From Marinobacter subterrani (GTDB lineage Bacteria > Pseudomonadota > Gammaproteobacteria > Pseudomonadales > Oleiphilaceae), in assembly GCF_001045555.1 (NCBI RefSeq), contig NZ_LFBU01000001.1, positions 1,364,001-1,428,000 of the forward strand: a stretch of 64,000 bases of DNA, in the 5' to 3' direction. The notes under the pieces were generated by a model. The model worked only from the letters and a program-made list of their open reading frames with translations, did not search any database and was not told the DNA's origin. Within the stretch, counting starts at the first letter, position 1; each line of letters starts with the position of its first letter. The position numbers and the translations under genes were made by a program. Below are positions 45,381-54,089 of this stretch, one piece after another.

Positions 45381-46161
45381 CACCACCCAATGCCCGGATA
45401 CCTGGCCGGAACGCTATGCCCGCCTGCTGCAGGCCTCCGGGCTGGACCGGGCCGCGGTTCTTGCCCGGGCGCTCGCGCCGGCCTCCGGCGAACAGCAGGC
45501 ACTCTTTTCTCTGGCGCAATGTCTGGATCAGCCGGCACTGCTGATCGATCAGGTGGCCCGGGATTACCCGCACGCCGGCGATGCCAGCGCCCTCAGGGCA
45601 CAGCTTTCCGTACTTCAGCAGGATCTGGCCTTGAGCGTTATTGCCCCGCTCACCCTGCGCCTGTTCCTGCACGGCCGGTCTCACTTGCCAGACCCCGCGA
45701 GCATATTCCTCGCGCCCCCTGGGCAGGGGGTACAGGCCTCTGCGCGGTGGTTTCATGTGGCGAACGGCGACCCTGTGGATGAGACCAGGTTTATCCGATC
45801 TCTGGCGCGCCTGGCTTCAGACTGGTATCCGGTTTTCCGTAAATCGTTCAGAGTCAGCCCCGGCGCCTACTGGAGCAGCATCGGGCTGGGGCTAGGGGCC
45901 CCGTTTTCGGCGGTCTGGAACCTGGCGGAGCCGGACGCACTCTGCGATCTGGCCCAGCGCTGGCTTGACGAGTCTGGCAGTGAGGCCAGCCAGTTCATTG
46001 ACTGGATTCCGGCGGTGTTCAGTGGGCAAAGGGCGGCCATCCCACAGCGCAAGGGCTGCTGCCTGAAATACCTGCTACCAGCGGGCGGTTACTGCGGCAC
46101 CTGTGGCGTTTATCGCAAGGAGCGCCTGGCGGCTCTCACACATCAGCGAGCGAGTACCTAG
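45367..46161 (+). CDS. fhuF: Siderophore-iron reductase FhuF
   Basis: 264 residues. The C-terminus holds the FhuF [2Fe-2S] motif, KGCCLKYLLPAGGYCGTCG: adjacent cysteines, then C-x2-C after ten residues. FhuF reduces ferric iron in imported hydroxamate siderophores so it is released in the cytoplasm. Its start overlaps fhuB by 14 bp, so it is the fourth gene of the operon. The end overlaps a small ORF on the other strand. Confidence 0.9.
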   Translation: MAAPDTTQCPDTWPERYARLLQASGLDRAAVLARALAPASGEQQALFSLAQCLDQPALLIDQVARDYPHAGDASALRAQLSVLQQDLALSVIAPLTLRLFLHGRSHLPDPASIFLAPPGQGVQASARWFHVANGDPVDETRFIRSLARLASDWYPVFRKSFRVSPGAYWSSIGLGLGAPFSAVWNLAEPDALCDLAQRWLDESGSEASQFIDWIPAVFSGQRAAIPQRKGCCLKYLLPAGGYCGTCGVYRKERLAALTHQRAST

Positions 46162-46268
46162 GCGCCAAAGGCGGAACCCAGAGCCAGGCCTATGGCCACC
46201 AGTCCTATAAACGCTCCGGCGCCAGCGGCCAGTTTCAATCCTTCAATCATTTCCTGCTCGGGTGTCAT
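46158..46268 (-). CDS. 36-residue membrane micro-protein next to the siderophore receptor
   Basis: Starts ATGACACCCGAGCAG and encodes 36 residues: MTPEQEMIEGLK, then a Gly/Ala-rich hydrophobic helix (LAAGAGAFIGLVAIGLALGS) and AFGA at the end. GGGGAG lies 10 bp before the ATG. It sits on the receptor's strand, 65 bp after that gene, and its stop overlaps the fhuF stop. One short membrane helix with GxxxG-like spacing suggests a helix-packing peptide. Family not recognised. Confidence 0.55.
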   Translation of the reverse strand: MTPEQEMIEGLKLAAGAGAFIGLVAIGLALGSAFGA

Positions 46269-46333
46269 TCCATTTTCTCCCCATTTATATCGAATAAAAA
46301 GGGCGGGGATGGTTCCCGCCCTCACCTTTCCGG

Positions 46334-48511
46334 TCAGTAGACCCAGGACACTGTCAGGCTGGCGTTCGCCGGCTCTCCGTAGAAACCCTGGGCGGAGGTG
46401 CCAAACTTCTTGAGGCTCTCGATGTATTTTTCGTCCGTCACATTGTTCACGTTCAGCGTGGCGTTCCAGTGGCGCGCGAAATCGTAGCTGGCCATCAGGT
46501 CAACGATGGCATAGCTCTCCTGTTCGGTGATTATGATGCTCCCGGCATTGGGCCCGGTGGTGGCAACGCCCTGTTCCTGAGTAATGGATGACTGCCAGCG
46601 AATTTCACTGCCAACCTCAAGACCCTCAATGCCAGGCACTTCCCAGGTTCCTCGCAACTGGGCCAGATGTTCCGGCACAAAGGGTTTCGCGGGGTCACCT
46701 TCCGCATCTTCAATATTCACGTAGGTATAGCCGGCAAACAGCTGGATACGATCAGTGACCTCACCAACGAACTCCAGCTCAACACCCTCACTCTGAATGC
46801 CATCCATGCCGCGGTAATAGGCATCCTGGGTGCCGGAGAAGGTTCCGGCCACCTCGGCGACGTTCTGCTGCTCGGTCCGGAACAGGGCCACCGTGGTATT
46901 GACCCGGTCGGCCAGGAATTCGCTCTTGAGTCCCAGCTCGTAGTTCACCCCGTCGATCGGGTCCAGGCGATCCCGGTTGATGTCCACTTCAGTTTGCGGG
47001 GTGAATATCTCGGTGTAACTGACGTACACGGAGTGATCCCTGTTGAGATCGTAAATCAGCCCTGCATAGGGCGTTTCCACCGCGTGGTAACGGGTGTTCC
47101 TGGCGGCCCCGTAACTGGTGCCCTTGCTTTCGAGCCAGGTAAGGCGGAGACCGGTAATGGCGGTCAGGCTGTCGGTCAGGGTCCAGCGGGCAGCGGCGTA
47201 GGTTGCGGTTTCACGATCGGTCCAGTCCGAGCCGGCAACGCCGTTGTCAAAGGCCGGCCTGGGATAGTTGCCATCCCATTGAGTCAGAGGCGGCAGCGGG
47301 TTGCCGATGCCCTGGCCATAGCGGGATTCGTCCACCGTCTCGGAGCGCGACCAGGTGGCCCCAATTACTAGTTCGTGAGTCCGGTTGGCGAGGATGAAGG
47401 GGCCGGTGGCATAGACGTCAGCCACCCACTGCTCGATATCCAGATCATACTGACTCGGGTAGGCCATCAGGCCTTCGCCGGTCTGCGGGTCCGGGGTCCC
47501 GTACTGGTAGAACAACTCTGAGTCGCTGTCCTTTTCCAGCCGCAATACCGAGCCTTTGGCACGCCATCCACCCGCCAGCGCCTGTTGCAGCTCCACAAAA
47601 CTGTTCTGGCGGGTGTTGTCCCAATAGGACCAGTCCGACGCGGTACTGGTGGACCGGGCAAAGTCGGTTGCGGTGCCATCGGTATAGAACAGCGGTAGCG
47701 CCCCCCATAGCGGGCTGTCAGTATCGGAAGTCTGGATGGCGTGGCCCAGGGTCAACAGGGTGGTATCGGTCAGATCTGCCTCAAGCACCCCATAGAACAT
47801 CTGCTTTTCATTGCTGTAGCGGTCCAGGTACGAGTTTTTATCCTCGTAACCGGCCACGACCCGGGCACGCACCGCGCCGGATTCGGAAACTGCGCCGGAG
47901 ACATCCCCGACAATGCGTTTCCTGCCCCAAGAGCCACCCGTAACCGCCACGGAGGCACTGGTTTCTTCGGTCGGCCTTTTGCGAATGAAATTGACGGTAG
48001 CCGCCGGATTGCCGGAGCCGGCCATCAGGCCGTTGGCACCCCGCACCACCTCAATCCGGTCAAAGAAAGCCGTATCCAGCTCGCCCTGTACGTTGTCGTA
48101 CACCGCCGGCAGGCCGACGCCGTCGTACTGGAAGTTGTTGATCTCAAAACCTCGGGCGGTGTAGTAGGTGCGGTCGGTCTCTACCGATTCCACGGTTACC
48201 CCGGTTGTCCCCTCCAGAACGTCGTTAATGTCATTGAGGGCAAAATCATCTATCTGCTCGCGGGTCACCACGGTCACCGCCTGGGGCGTTTCCCGGTGGC
48301 CGAGTGCCATCTTCATGGAGGTTGTCGTTGCGCCACCGGTGTAGCTGCCGGTAGCCTCAGAGGAGACCGGGCCACGCTCTGCCGACACATCCAGCACCTC
48401 AAGAATTGTGGGCTCGCTGTCCTGCGCCGCGGCTACAGCAGGCAGGGTCACACACAGGATTGCAGTAAACAGCGCCTTGCGGCGGAACAGGGGTTCCGGA
48501 TTCGGGGACAT
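46334..48511 (-). CDS. TonB-dependent siderophore receptor (FhuE-like)
   Basis: 725 residues. Signal peptide (ending AVAAA/QD), TonB-box region (ILEVLDVSAE), plug domain (about 60-190; RETPQAVTVVTREQIDDF, VRGANGLMAGSGNPAATVNF) and a 22-stranded barrel ending in SWVY, the terminal aromatic needed for outer-membrane insertion. FhuE-type proteins take up coprogen, rhodotorulic acid or other fungal hydroxamates. A Fur box lies upstream. Substrate is inferred. Confidence 0.9.
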   Translation of the reverse strand: MSPNPEPLFRRKALFTAILCVTLPAVAAAQDSEPTILEVLDVSAERGPVSSEATGSYTGGATTTSMKMALGHRETPQAVTVVTREQIDDFALNDINDVLEGTTGVTVESVETDRTYYTARGFEINNFQYDGVGLPAVYDNVQGELDTAFFDRIEVVRGANGLMAGSGNPAATVNFIRKRPTEETSASVAVTGGSWGRKRIVGDVSGAVSESGAVRARVVAGYEDKNSYLDRYSNEKQMFYGVLEADLTDTTLLTLGHAIQTSDTDSPLWGALPLFYTDGTATDFARSTSTASDWSYWDNTRQNSFVELQQALAGGWRAKGSVLRLEKDSDSELFYQYGTPDPQTGEGLMAYPSQYDLDIEQWVADVYATGPFILANRTHELVIGATWSRSETVDESRYGQGIGNPLPPLTQWDGNYPRPAFDNGVAGSDWTDRETATYAAARWTLTDSLTAITGLRLTWLESKGTSYGAARNTRYHAVETPYAGLIYDLNRDHSVYVSYTEIFTPQTEVDINRDRLDPIDGVNYELGLKSEFLADRVNTTVALFRTEQQNVAEVAGTFSGTQDAYYRGMDGIQSEGVELEFVGEVTDRIQLFAGYTYVNIEDAEGDPAKPFVPEHLAQLRGTWEVPGIEGLEVGSEIRWQSSITQEQGVATTGPNAGSIIITEQESYAIVDLMASYDFARHWNATLNVNNVTDEKYIESLKKFGTSAQGFYGEPANASLTVSWVY

Positions 48512-48568
48512 CGTCTTCTCCGTTTTATGAATTGATACAGCATCCAGTCATCACTCGCACATCTTAAT

Positions 48569-48587
48569 GCGAATGATTTTGATTTGA
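48569..48587 (-). promoter_or_regulatory. Candidate Fur box upstream of the receptor
   Basis: Read on the minus strand, TCAAATCAAAATCATTCGC matches the Fur consensus at about 12 of 19 positions. It lies 58 bp before the receptor start and is the third Fur-like site of the island. Confidence 0.6.
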
Positions 48588-48620
48588 AATACTGAAAAGA
48601 CAATTACGGAGGTTTCTCGT

Positions 48621-48640
48621 GCCCTATGAATGCATAGGGC
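48621..48640. repeat. Perfect 8-bp inverted repeat hairpin
   Basis: GCCCTATG (48621-48628) and CATAGGGC (48633-48640) are exact inverted repeats around AATG, in the gap between the receptor and GFA genes. No T-run, so function unclear. Confidence 0.5.
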
Positions 48641-48745
48641 CATTCTCAGCCATCAACCAGTGTCCCGCTTGGCGAGGACGAACCGGGGCTGCCATGCCTG
48701 CATGGCTAATGGGTAACAAGTAGCGGGTAACAGAGACAGGCTGGT

Positions 48746-49159
48746 TCAGTGAGGATCGTTGGTGCGCTCGGTTTTCTCGAATTGTGGCAAGTCGTCGGTA
48801 ATCTCGAACCAGTCGGATTTGGAGCCGGCAAAAACATGTTGGGCCGCCCCTTTTCCGAGGGGTTCGTTGATCCACCCCACCCGCAGGCGGAGAATGCCGG
48901 GAATGGCATCCACGCGGCTGTAGAGCTGGCTGCCACAGCGACGGCAGAAGGCCCGGAACTTGCCGGGACGGGATTCAAACTCGGTAATGCAGTCTTCGCC
49001 GGAGACGAAGCGGAACCGCACCTTCTGGACCGGCGCACTGGCCGAAAAAGCACTGCCGTGGGCCCGGCGGCACTGGCCGCAATGGCACAGGGCAACCGGG
49101 CCGAGAGTGCCATCGTATTCAAAACGGATGTCGCCACACAGGCAATGGCCGGTATACAT
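48746..49159 (-). CDS. GFA-family (CENP-V/GFA fold) zinc protein
   Basis: 137 residues. Cysteine motifs for two zincs: CLCGDIRF, CHCGQCRRAHGS and CRRCGS, as in the glutathione-dependent formaldehyde-activating/CENP-V fold. Most such proteins have no proven activity. The frame opens 20 codons further upstream, but MYTGHCLCG is the standard start. Divergent from the aldo-keto reductase gene. Confidence 0.87.
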   Translation of the reverse strand: MYTGHCLCGDIRFEYDGTLGPVALCHCGQCRRAHGSAFSASAPVQKVRFRFVSGEDCITEFESRPGKFRAFCRRCGSQLYSRVDAIPGILRLRVGWINEPLGKGAAQHVFAGSKSDWFEITDDLPQFEKTERTNDPH

Positions 49160-49278
49160 TGTCTTGGCCTCGTTGTTGCGGTTCTCGGATTTCACGCGCC
49201 GATGATACCCGTGGGCCACTTGAAGAACCAGCGTGCCGGCACCACTTTAAAGACACACGATTCGCAAAGGAGGACAGT

Positions 49279-50088
49279 ATGTCATTCAGCGCACTTCCAA
49301 AGATCGGTATGGGAACTTTCCGGCTCAAGGGCAACGATGCCCGGGACGCCGTTAAGAGTGCCCTGTCTCTCGGTTATCGCCATATCGATACCGCACAGAT
49401 GTACGGCAATGAAGCGGAAGTTGGCGATGGCATTACCTCCAGCGGCATTCCGCGCCGCGAGATTTTTGTCACCACCAAGATCTGGCACGACCAGCTCCAC
49501 GCCAGCGACCTCATCAACAGCCTGCACGACAGCCTGGCGCGCCTGAAGACCGACCATGTCGATCTGGCACTCATTCACTGGCCATCGCCGGACGACGAAG
49601 TTCCCATGGCAGAGTACCTTGGCGCCCTGCGGGATGCGCAGAAAGAGGGGCTGGTCGAACATATTGGCATCTCCAACTTTACCTGTGCCCAGATGGACAA
49701 GGCCAAAGACATTCTTGGGGATGACGCCATCTTTACCAACCAGGTGGAGGTCCATCCATTTCTGGCCAACCGCAAAGTCGTGGAGCATGCACAGAAGCTT
49801 GGTATTACCGTGACCGGTTACATGCCTCTTGCCGTCGGCAAGGTAATGGACGACGAAACCCTTCAACGCATTGCCCAAGAGCGTAATGCCACTCCGGCAC
49901 AAATTGCCATTGCATGGGTAGCCTCTCGAGGGGTGGTTCCGATTCCTTCCTCCACTCGCCCGGCCCACCAGAAGGCCAATCTTGATGCCCTGGATATCCA
50001 ACTGAGTGAAGAAGAAATCCGCGCTATTGACGCTCTCGACCGCAACGACCGGATCGCCAGCCCGGATTTTGCCCCCGCCTGGGACTGA
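49279..50088 (+). CDS. Aldo/keto reductase (DkgB-like)
   Basis: 269 residues. Complete catalytic tetrad: Asp and Tyr in YRHIDTAQMYGNE, Lys in VTTKIWHD, His in ALIHWPSPD. NADPH site near VPIPSSTRPAHQKANL. Likely reduces methylglyoxal or other aldehydes and ketones, as DkgB and YeaE do. ATG preceded by AAAGGAGGAC. Monocistronic. Confidence 0.9.
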   Translation: MSFSALPKIGMGTFRLKGNDARDAVKSALSLGYRHIDTAQMYGNEAEVGDGITSSGIPRREIFVTTKIWHDQLHASDLINSLHDSLARLKTDHVDLALIHWPSPDDEVPMAEYLGALRDAQKEGLVEHIGISNFTCAQMDKAKDILGDDAIFTNQVEVHPFLANRKVVEHAQKLGITVTGYMPLAVGKVMDDETLQRIAQERNATPAQIAIAWVASRGVVPIPSSTRPAHQKANLDALDIQLSEEEIRAIDALDRNDRIASPDFAPAWD

Positions 50089-50123
50089 GCCAGCAAGGGG
50101 CCAAGGGAATGCTGCCGGAGACC

Positions 50124-50894
50124 TCAGCCCCCGTAATGTCGGTTGAGGTACCCGAGAATGCGGGCAGACTCGAATAATCCCTCACCGGTGTTCGGGTCTT
50201 CCAGATAGGGCACCTGGACGCGCTTGTGCACCTGGAAAAACGCATCCCGCTTGCCCCCGGGAATCGGCGTATAGGGCCCCGGCTTGAGGCGTTGCTTTGC
50301 CGGCCCGATTTCTGTCCAGTGCTCCTTGCCCAGATTATGCAGTGTGTACGGAATCTCAAGTTCACACAGCCGTTCCCGCACCAGCCGGGAAAAGGGGCTG
50401 CCCTCAAAACTCCACAGGTGCAAAGGCTGCTCCGGGCGCTTCCCGGGGCTCACCCTTAACCCCCTCATGGCGCTCGCCACTGAAGCGAACGAGCCAAGAA
50501 CCGGCTGCCAGACCCTACCGCGATAGTAGGCCGGCACAGGCCGACCGGCATACTGATCAAAGAGATACCCGATGATCTCCTCGGACTCATACATCACGAT
50601 TCCGGTATTCTGATCCGCCAGCAAGGGAAACTGCTGCTTGCCGCCCAAAGCCTCAGCCTGGCCCCGGAATACCGAACCGCCTTTCGGGCAGGGGCGGATT
50701 TCAACGTCCAGATTCAGTGCCGTCAGGGCTTCACGAACGCGACGGCAATAAGGGCAGCCCTCCATATCGTAGAGCACGATGGGCTTTTCCGGCTGGGGTA
50801 CCTGCTTGACCACCAGGCAGCCGCGCCACGCAGTCAGCGAAGACGTGGTAACCGAACCCAGCACATGAACATTGTGAGACAGCATATTGGACAT
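50124..50894 (-). CDS. Doublet GST-N/glutaredoxin-like protein
   Basis: About 256 residues with two thioredoxin-fold GST-N domains in tandem. The first (about 28-110) keeps the redox CxxC (YDMEGCPYCRRVREAL). The second (about 155-250) has the same frame, WSFEGSPFSRLVRERL, with both cysteines changed to serine. Such doublets occur in cyanobacteria, plants and marine bacteria, with unknown function. ATG at 50894 preceded by AAGGTG; 12 upstream codons are in frame. Confidence 0.8.
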   Translation of the reverse strand: MSNMLSHNVHVLGSVTTSSLTAWRGCLVVKQVPQPEKPIVLYDMEGCPYCRRVREALTALNLDVEIRPCPKGGSVFRGQAEALGGKQQFPLLADQNTGIVMYESEEIIGYLFDQYAGRPVPAYYRGRVWQPVLGSFASVASAMRGLRVSPGKRPEQPLHLWSFEGSPFSRLVRERLCELEIPYTLHNLGKEHWTEIGPAKQRLKPGPYTPIPGGKRDAFFQVHKRVQVPYLEDPNTGEGLFESARILGYLNRHYGG

Positions 50895-51170
50895 AAAAAC
50901 ACCTTTTGTTGGAACGCACGCCATTATCACGCAATCTGACGAATTTCCATTGGCCCCGGGGCGCCGCCCGGAAAAACATTAAATTTCATCCACCTAGCTC
51001 GATTGCGAACAGGCTCGCTTACATGGCGTCACAAAAATTCAATACAAACAATGACACTACTGGCATTTTTTAACGTCATGTAGAGCTTTTCTGCATAGTA
51101 CAGCCGGCCAGAATGGGCTATGTTAGGAACAATAAGAACTCATTTATCGACCATTATGGTGGCTCAGGGT

Positions 51171-52733
51171 ATGCAACGCGCGCGCAATGCAGGAAAGGTC
51201 TGTCCCGGTTTCAGGCGCATCCTTATGGCCTCGGTGGCTGTTCTGTCGCTGGTTGGCGCCGGTGCACAGGCCGACGACCACCAGGGTACCGGCGAGAAAA
51301 GCTTTACCGGCAATGGCCTGTGGAGCCACGAGATGCGTGACTACGCCCTCGATGCTCTGGACAGCAAGAACGCGCTGAGTGTTGCCGCCATCCCCCTGAA
51401 CGGGCCGGGCATAGAGCAGTTCATCAATGCTGACCAGGCGATGAGCCCCGGCTCCATCATGAAGCTGATCACCACCTACGCAGCCCTGGAAATCCTCGGC
51501 CCGACCTACCGTTGGGACACCGATTTCCTGACCGATGGCGAGATGGTGGGCGATACCCTGAAAGGTAACCTCTACGTTCGGCTGGGTGGCGACCCCAAAC
51601 TGACCATCGAGCGCCTGTGGGGCACACTGCGTGATTTGCGCAACATGGGCATTGCCCGGGTGGACGGCAACCTGGTACTGGACGGTACCGTGTTCAGAGT
51701 TGACGGCGGCTTCCCGCAATTCAATGACAACGGCGACAACCCTTATGCGCCATTCCTGGTGGAGCCTTCGGCCTACCTCACCAACCTTAACCTGTTGCAC
51801 TTTGAAGTGCGGGCCGACGAGCGCGGCACCCAGGCCTGGAGCACGCCACAGTTGCAGGACGTGGTCATCGACAACCGGGTGACATCAACCGCGGCGGGCC
51901 CCTGCCCGAGCCGTCACAACTTTGACTGGCAGCCCATTTTCCACGAAGACCAGCGCGTAACCGTGCGGGTCAGTGGCCAGATCCCGAAAGGGTGCCGGAC
52001 CACCACCTACCTCTCGCTCTTGCCCCACGAACAGTACACCGCCGCCCTGGTTCGCTCACTGCTCCGTGATATGGGCATTACCATTGCCGGAAACAACCTG
52101 ATTGCTGGCACCCCGGAAGACGCTCACCTGCTGATGCAGACCACCTCACCGGACCTGGTAACCATGGTTCGTGACATTAACAAGTGGAGCAGCAACGTCA
52201 TGGCCCGCCAGTTGCTGCTGACCATCGGTTCGGAAAACCGGCTGGAAGGCGAGAAGGATGACCGGGTCGCCGGTATCCGCGTGATCTACAACTGGCTGGA
52301 AAGCAAAGACATCAACACCGCAGGCATGGTCATCGATAACGGCGCCGGCCTCACCCGCCATGGCCGGATCTCCGCCCGCCAGGGTGCGGAAATTCTTCAG
52401 CGCGCCTGGAACAGCCCCTACGCTGCAGACCTGATGACATCCATGCCGATTATTGCCATGGACGGAACCATGGCCCGCCGCCTGCGCGATACCGGCATGG
52501 CCGGTGAGGGCCGGATCAAAACCGGCTATCTTGAAAACGTCCGCTCCATTGCCGGGTTCACCCGAGACGCCAATAACACCACCTGGGCTGTCGTCGGGAT
52601 GGTCAACAACGATCCGGCCTGGAATGGCCAGGCGGTGCTGGACCGGGTGCTGTATTCCCTGCATTTCCGGCCACCCACAGGCACGGCGATTTCGCAGGCC
52701 AATGCCGGTACGCAGGCAACAACCATCCAGTAA
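51171..52733 (+). CDS. dacB: D-alanyl-D-alanine carboxypeptidase/endopeptidase (PBP4 type)
   Basis: About 520 residues. Signal peptide (VAVLSLVGAGAQA/DD). PBP4 motifs: SPGSIMKLITTYAALE (SxxK nucleophile), SSNVMARQ (SxN) and IKTGYLENV (KTG). It trims D-Ala from peptidoglycan and cuts cross-links in the periplasm. Start uncertain: in-frame ATGs at 51120, 51156 and 51171. I favour 51171 with GGTGG upstream. Monocistronic; converges on DUF2798. Confidence 0.88.
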   Translation: MQRARNAGKVCPGFRRILMASVAVLSLVGAGAQADDHQGTGEKSFTGNGLWSHEMRDYALDALDSKNALSVAAIPLNGPGIEQFINADQAMSPGSIMKLITTYAALEILGPTYRWDTDFLTDGEMVGDTLKGNLYVRLGGDPKLTIERLWGTLRDLRNMGIARVDGNLVLDGTVFRVDGGFPQFNDNGDNPYAPFLVEPSAYLTNLNLLHFEVRADERGTQAWSTPQLQDVVIDNRVTSTAAGPCPSRHNFDWQPIFHEDQRVTVRVSGQIPKGCRTTTYLSLLPHEQYTAALVRSLLRDMGITIAGNNLIAGTPEDAHLLMQTTSPDLVTMVRDINKWSSNVMARQLLLTIGSENRLEGEKDDRVAGIRVIYNWLESKDINTAGMVIDNGAGLTRHGRISARQGAEILQRAWNSPYAADLMTSMPIIAMDGTMARRLRDTGMAGEGRIKTGYLENVRSIAGFTRDANNTTWAVVGMVNNDPAWNGQAVLDRVLYSLHFRPPTGTAISQANAGTQATTIQ

Positions 52734-52799
52734 CACCGTATTTCGGCTAACGGCTTGCCAGGCACCACCCCGGCAATGCACCGGTACACTGAGCCCCGT

Positions 52800-53060
52800 T
52801 CAGTTTGCCGGAGTATGTTCGTTCTCGAACCGGCGCATGGTGAAGGCCGTCATCCTCCCCGCCAGGGGCGCTATGAAGGTAACCAGTGGGAAGGCAACGG
52901 CCCAGGCAACCAGAAAAGCGGGTATCCAGCGATAAGCGAAGCCGCTGTCCATGCCCGTGTTGATGAACGTGATCACCCCGGACATCAGTAGCGACATAAT
53001 GCCGGACATGTAAAAGCCGAACACCAACTGGCGTATGCGTGAAAGCTTTATCTTGCTCAT
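52800..53060 (-). CDS. DUF2798 membrane protein
   Basis: 86 residues, two spans (GFYMSGIMSLLMSGVITFIN; FLVAWAVAFPLVTFIAPLAG) and a short cytoplasmic tail, matching DUF2798. Function unknown. AGGAAAGGCC lies before the ATG. Convergent with dacB. Confidence 0.8.
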   Translation of the reverse strand: MSKIKLSRIRQLVFGFYMSGIMSLLMSGVITFINTGMDSGFAYRWIPAFLVAWAVAFPLVTFIAPLAGRMTAFTMRRFENEHTPAN

Positions 53061-53256
53061 GGCCTTTCCTGATGGCTTGTTCTGTACCCGGGTGATGGGA
53101 CCTGACGTCTTCCAGCTCTGGTCCGGTTAAGTAATACGTAGCCCGAATGATAGTGAGTCTGAAACCTTTTTTCGATTCTTCTTTTTACCAGATCCGGTGC
53201 GATAGGGATTTATTTGCCAGCAAATTGCAAAAGGGGCGGGTTAAAGTTGGAGCCAC

Positions 53257-53297
53257 AAAGTGGGGGTCAGATGAAAAGTTCATCTGACCCCGACTTT
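53257..53297. repeat. GGGGTCAGATGAA palindromic hairpin
   Basis: Arms 53257-53275 and 53279-53297 pair over 19 bp with one mismatch around a 3-nt AAG loop; the arm core is GGGGTCAGATGAA. It lies 5 bp after the stop of a minus-strand SDR gene and may serve as its terminator. I recall this arm sequence as a recurrent intergenic palindrome in gammaproteobacteria, but I cannot check that here. Confidence 0.75.
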
Positions 53298-53301
53298 ACC
53301 G

Positions 53302-54072
53302 TCAGATTGTCAGGTAACCACCGTCGGCATTAATGCAGGCACCGGTGGTGTAACTGGAGGCATCAGACACCAGGTACAGCACGGTGCCGGCCATTTCACC
53401 GGGATCGGCCACGCGCTTCATGGGAATGTGGGCCATAGCCTGTTTCTTGATGGCCTCGTTGGTGGTCAGGGCACTGGCAAACTTGGTATCGGTCAGTCCC
53501 GGCAACAGGGCGTTCACACGAATCTTCTGCTGGCCCAGTTCCATGGCAAAGGATTTGGTCATGGAAATCACGGCGGCCTTGGTGACCGAGTAGATGCCCT
53601 GGAAGTGGCCCGGGTTTACGCCGTTAACAGACGCCACGTTGACGATCGAGCCGCCACCGGTCTTTTTCATCATCTGGGCGCCACGGGCGCACATGAAGAA
53701 ATAGCCACGGATGTTGACATCCACGGTTTTGTTGAACGCCCCCAGGTCGGTTTCCTCCACCGGCCCGAAATAGGGGTTTGCCGCCGCGTTATTAACCAGA
53801 ATGTCCAGCTTGCCGTGGGTCTGCTCGATATGGGCCCAGATGCTGTCGATCTGATCCATTTCACCAATGTGGCAGGCGTAGGCTTCGGCACTGCCGCCGG
53901 CCTCACGAATGCTGCTGGCCACCGCTTCGCAGCCGTCAATCTTCCGGCTGCTGACTATCACATGGGCGCCATAGTCCGCCAGGGTGCGGGCGATGTTCTC
54001 ACCGATGCCTCGGCTGGCGCCGGTTATCAGGGCAACCTTGCCAGTCAGGTCAAACAGGTTTTTGCTGCTCAT
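53302..54072 (-). CDS. SDR-family oxidoreductase, last gene of the ACAD/kinase cluster
   Basis: 256 residues. TGASRGIGENIAR, NNAAANPYFG (N-x-A-A variant of the NNAG motif), a Ser in NVASVNGV and the YSVTKAAVISMTK catalytic helix. Close to DHRS4-like enzymes. The cosubstrate loop (VSSRKID) favours NADPH. Starts 17 bp after the end of the phosphatase gene, with AGGTGAACGA upstream. In this cluster it could reduce or oxidise a keto/hydroxy acyl-CoA; this is inferred from context. Confidence 0.85.
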   Translation of the reverse strand: MSSKNLFDLTGKVALITGASRGIGENIARTLADYGAHVIVSSRKIDGCEAVASSIREAGGSAEAYACHIGEMDQIDSIWAHIEQTHGKLDILVNNAAANPYFGPVEETDLGAFNKTVDVNIRGYFFMCARGAQMMKKTGGGSIVNVASVNGVNPGHFQGIYSVTKAAVISMTKSFAMELGQQKIRVNALLPGLTDTKFASALTTNEAIKKQAMAHIPMKRVADPGEMAGTVLYLVSDASSYTTGACINADGGYLTI

Positions 54073-54089
54073 TCGTTCACCTCAATGCA

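Noticed and set aside
39787..48587. Iron island considered as a horizontally acquired siderophore synthesis locus
   Set aside because: No synthetase, integrase or flanking repeat is visible, and base composition looks like the rest of the window by eye.
48619..48723. A 34-codon plus-strand ORF with GGAGG six bases before a GTG, in the gap upstream of the receptor gene
   Set aside because: Composition (CIGPFSAINQCPAW...) is not protein-like and the ORF runs through two hairpins. The ribosome-site match is probably chance.
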